Positions 5,653-7,281 of a DNA stretch of 7,281 nt are shown piece after piece. How positions within the stretch are numbered: position 1 is the stretch's first letter; every line of letters starts with the position of its first letter. Below the pieces are notes generated by a model. It had not been told where the DNA came from. It made no database searches and saw nothing but the letters and a program-made list of their open reading frames with translations. Made by a program: the position numbers and the translations under genes. The stretch covers positions 1 to 7,281 of the forward strand of contig JACCVM010000029.1 in assembly GCA_013698135.1 (NCBI GenBank), written 5' to 3'. The DNA comes from Euzebyaceae bacterium. Lineage in GTDB: Bacteria > Actinomycetota > Nitriliruptoria > Euzebyales > Egibacteraceae.

Positions 5653-5659
5653 GGCCGTG

Positions 5660-5896
5660 ATGGCGACGATCCAGATCCGGGACCTGCCCGAGGACACCTA
5701 CGAAATCATCCGTCGTCGTGCTCGCGGCGAGGGCCGATCGATTCAGGCGTACATGCGCGACCGCGTCGTTGAGTTCGCCGCGGCTCCCACCAAGGACGAG
5801 GTGATCGCGGCGATCGAGATGGCACTGGCCCGCCACAGCGGTGCCGGCGCAACCGGTGGACAGATCGCCGACGACGTCGCCGACGACCGGCGGTGA
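5660..5896 (+). CDS. vapB: Ribbon-helix-helix antitoxin, FitA/VapB type
   Basis: The 78-aa protein begins MATIQIRDLPEDTYEIIRRR, the pattern of FitA/VapB-type antitoxins. A short beta-strand (ATIQIRDL, 2-9) would contact DNA as a dimer ribbon. Two helices follow (about 11-22 and 27-40, with SIQAYMRDRVVEF). The C-terminal part (43-78, with EVIAAIEMALARHS) is the expected toxin-binding, flexible segment. The antitoxin should neutralise the PIN toxin encoded next and repress the operon. I chose ATG 5660 because it sits directly at the promoter; an earlier in-frame ATG at 5615 would place the operator inside the gene. The stop overlaps the toxin start by 4 nt (GTGA), which helps balanced synthesis of the pair. 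Confidence 0.9.
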   Translation: MATIQIRDLPEDTYEIIRRRARGEGRSIQAYMRDRVVEFAAAPTKDEVIAAIEMALARHSGAGATGGQIADDVADDRR

Positions 5897-6291
5897 CCCT
5901 GGTCGTCGATACCTCGGCGCTGGTGTTGGCCACGACGGAGGTCACGCGGCAGGCCGACGCCCTGCGAACCCGCCTCGCCAACAACGTCTGTCACGCCCCG
6001 CACCTGATCGACGCCGAGCTGGGCAACGTCCTGCGCCGCAAGGTCCTGCGGGACGAGCTGTCCCCGGAGTTCGCCGAGGCCGTGCTGCGTCTCGCTCCTG
6101 ATCTGATCGATCACCGCCACGACCACCGAGGCCCGCTGGCGCGGGCGGCATGGTCGCTGCGGGCCAACTCGACCTTCTACGACGGCCTCTACATCGCCCT
6201 GGCCGATGCGTTGGACGCGATCCTCATCACCACCGACGCCCGCATCGCGGCGTCGCCTCGCCCGCCCTGCCGGGTTGAGGTGGTCGCCTGA
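5893..6291 (+). CDS. vapC: PIN-domain ribonuclease toxin, VapC type
   Basis: The 132-aa product is a single PIN domain, the usual VapC length. VapC toxins are metal-dependent endoribonucleases that cut specific RNAs, often tRNA or 23S rRNA, when released from their antitoxin. The acidic metal-binding residues are present: Asp6 in VVDTSAL, Glu42 in DAELGNVL, Asp97 in TFYDGLYIALAD with Asp104, and Asp115 in LITTDARIA. The toxin therefore appears catalytically intact. It starts at GTG 5893, overlapping the antitoxin stop. Its target RNA cannot be read from sequence. The pair lies between two housekeeping genes on the opposite strand, with base composition like the surroundings and no flanking transposase or repeats, so any transfer is not recent enough to show. 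Confidence 0.93.
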   Translation: MTLVVDTSALVLATTEVTRQADALRTRLANNVCHAPHLIDAELGNVLRRKVLRDELSPEFAEAVLRLAPDLIDHRHDHRGPLARAAWSLRANSTFYDGLYIALADALDAILITTDARIAASPRPPCRVEVVA

Positions 6292-6298
6292 GGTGCCC

Positions 6299-6344
6299 TG
6301 GACGCAGATCCGCGCTCGGCGACCGGGTGGGCGGATCTCGTCCG
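6299..6344. terminator. Strong hairpin between convergent vapC and met gene, candidate bidirectional terminator
   Basis: AGATCCGC (6306-6313) pairs perfectly with GCGGATCT (6331-6338). After a one-base bulge at 6305, GACG (6301-6304) pairs with CGTC (6339-6342), then G6300-C6343 and a T-G wobble. Inside, CTCGG (6315-6319) can pair with CCGGG (6323-6327) around a CGA loop. The structure fills most of the 61-bp gap between vapC stop and the met gene stop. No T-tract follows on either strand. Confidence 0.6.
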
Positions 6345-6352
6345 CACCGATG

Positions 6353-7281
6353 TCAGCCGAGCGCCTGGAGCAGGTCGGCGACGAGGTCGGTGGGGTCTTC
6401 GATCCCGACCGACAGCCGCACCAGGTCGCCGGGCACCTCCAGCGGTGAGCCGGCCACCGACATGTGGGTCATCCGTCCCGGGTGCTCCACCAGCGACTCG
6501 ACGCCGCCCAGCGACTCCGCCAAGGTGAACAGCCGGAAGCGGGAGCAGGCGGCCAGGGCGGCGTCCTCGTCGGACATCCGGAAGCTGACCATGCCACCGA
6601 AGTCGCGCATCTGGCGGGCGGCGACCTCGTGTCCGGGATGGGTCGGCAGCCCCGGGTAGAGCACCTGGCGCACGGCCGTGGACTCCGCCAGCACGGCGAC
6701 CACGGCGCGGGCGTTCTCGCAGTGGGCCCGCATTCGCACGGCCAGTGTCTTGATGCCCCGCAGGGTCAGCCAGGTGTCCCAGGGACCAGGCACGCCACCG
6801 ACGGCGTTCTGCAGGAAACCGATGCGCTCCGCCAGCGCGTCGTCGCTGGTCAGGGCCGCGCCGCCGACGACATCGGAGTGGCCACCCAGGTACTTGGTCG
6901 TGGAGTGGATGACCACGTCAGCGCCGAGCTGCAACGGCTGCTGCAGGTAGGGCGTGGCGAAGGTGTTGTCGACCACCACGACCGCGTCGCGCTCGTGGGC
7001 CAGCTCGCTGAGGGCAGCGATGTCGAACACGGTCATCAAGGGGTTGGTGGGCGTCTCGATCCACAGCAGCCGCGTCTGCGGCCGCCAGGCCGACGCGACG
7101 GCTTCGAGGTCGGACAGGTCAACGGGATCGAAGCTCAGACCCCATGGCTGGTGCACCTTGGCGAACTGCCGGTAGGTGCCGCCGTACACGTCGTTGGCCA
7201 TCACCACATGGTCACCGGGACTGCAGGTCCGCAGCACCGCGTCGCCGGCGGCCAACCCCGAGGAGAACGCGAAGCCGTGCG
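6353..7281 (-). CDS. metB: Cystathionine gamma-synthase/gamma-lyase (Cys/Met metabolism PLP enzyme), N-terminus missing
   Basis: This is a PLP enzyme of the Cys/Met metabolism (transsulfuration) family. About 309 codons lie in the window; roughly 70 N-terminal residues of a normal ~380-aa protein are beyond the right edge. Visible blocks in order are HGFAFSSGLAAGDAVLR (start of the large domain), PGDHVVMANDVYGGTYR, WIETPTNP, VVDNTFATPYLQQPL with the cofactor-binding Asp, and STTKYLGGHSDVVGG with the Schiff-base Lys encoded at 6895-6893. AVGGVPGPWDTWLTLRGIKTLAVRM and the C-terminal SLGGVESLVEHPGRMTH block follow, so the active site is intact. The overall pattern resembles actinobacterial MetB, which joins cysteine to an activated homoserine. 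Gamma-lyases of the family are very similar, so the synthase call, and the symbol, are tentative. It converges on vapBC and shares no operon with anything visible. Confidence 0.9.
   Translation of the reverse strand, partial: HGFAFSSGLAAGDAVLRTCSPGDHVVMANDVYGGTYRQFAKVHQPWGLSFDPVDLSDLEAVASAWRPQTRLLWIETPTNPLMTVFDIAALSELAHERDAVVVVDNTFATPYLQQPLQLGADVVIHSTTKYLGGHSDVVGGAALTSDDALAERIGFLQNAVGGVPGPWDTWLTLRGIKTLAVRMRAHCENARAVVAVLAESTAVRQVLYPGLPTHPGHEVAARQMRDFGGMVSFRMSDEDAALAACSRFRLFTLAESLGGVESLVEHPGRMTHMSVAGSPLEVPGDLVRLSVGIEDPTDLVADLLQALG

Noticed and set aside
5615..5659. Earlier ATG start for the antitoxin at 5615
   Set aside because: It would run through the promoter and repeated operator elements, and the family begins at the MATIQIRD motif.
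5575..6352. vapBC carried on a mobile element
   Set aside because: No transposase, integrase, terminal inverted repeats or target-site duplications are visible around it, and composition matches the flanks.

Overview
The window is very GC-rich and gene-dense. It reads as the chromosome of a high-GC actinobacterium (Actinomycetota). The evidence is the codon usage, the Obg/NadD/RsfS proteins, the gene order nadD-rsfS-histidine phosphatase, and apparent leaderless starts preceded by TANNNT -10 boxes. I cannot name a genus. The unusual neighbourhood of obgE suggests a lineage outside the well-studied Mycobacterium/Streptomyces groups, but that is inference.

Layout from left to right. Positions 1-1174, all on the minus strand, hold a compact housekeeping operon transcribed leftward: nadD (NAD biosynthesis), rsfS (ribosome silencing factor) and the first ten codons of a histidine-phosphatase gene cut by the window edge. 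A 288-bp divergent spacer separates nadD from a plus-strand gene (1463-1969) for an unrecognised protein with a coiled-coil N-terminus. That gene converges on a membrane-anchored subtilisin-like protease (2101-3414, minus), with a GC hairpin between the two stop codons.

The protease lies downstream of obgE (3482-4825, minus), which overlaps by 4 nt the end of an SGNH/GDSL hydrolase gene (4822-5574, minus). SGNH hydrolase, obgE and protease thus look like one leftward transcription unit. An 85-bp divergent spacer carries back-to-back promoters for the hydrolase and for a plus-strand VapBC-type toxin-antitoxin pair (5660-5896 and 5893-6291). The pair converges, across a strong hairpin, on a cystathionine gamma-synthase/lyase gene (6353 to the window end, minus) that lacks its N-terminus.

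The conserved part (obgE, nadD, rsfS, phosphatase) matches the actinobacterial obg-proB-proA-nadD-rsfS neighbourhood. Here proBA are absent from the obgE-nadD interval, which instead holds the protease and the coiled-coil gene. An SGNH hydrolase sits where rplU-rpmA would normally precede obgE. I see no wholly new system. The best leads are the protease/coiled-coil insertion between obgE and nadD, the hydrolase coupled to obgE, and a repeated leaderless-promoter geometry at three genes.
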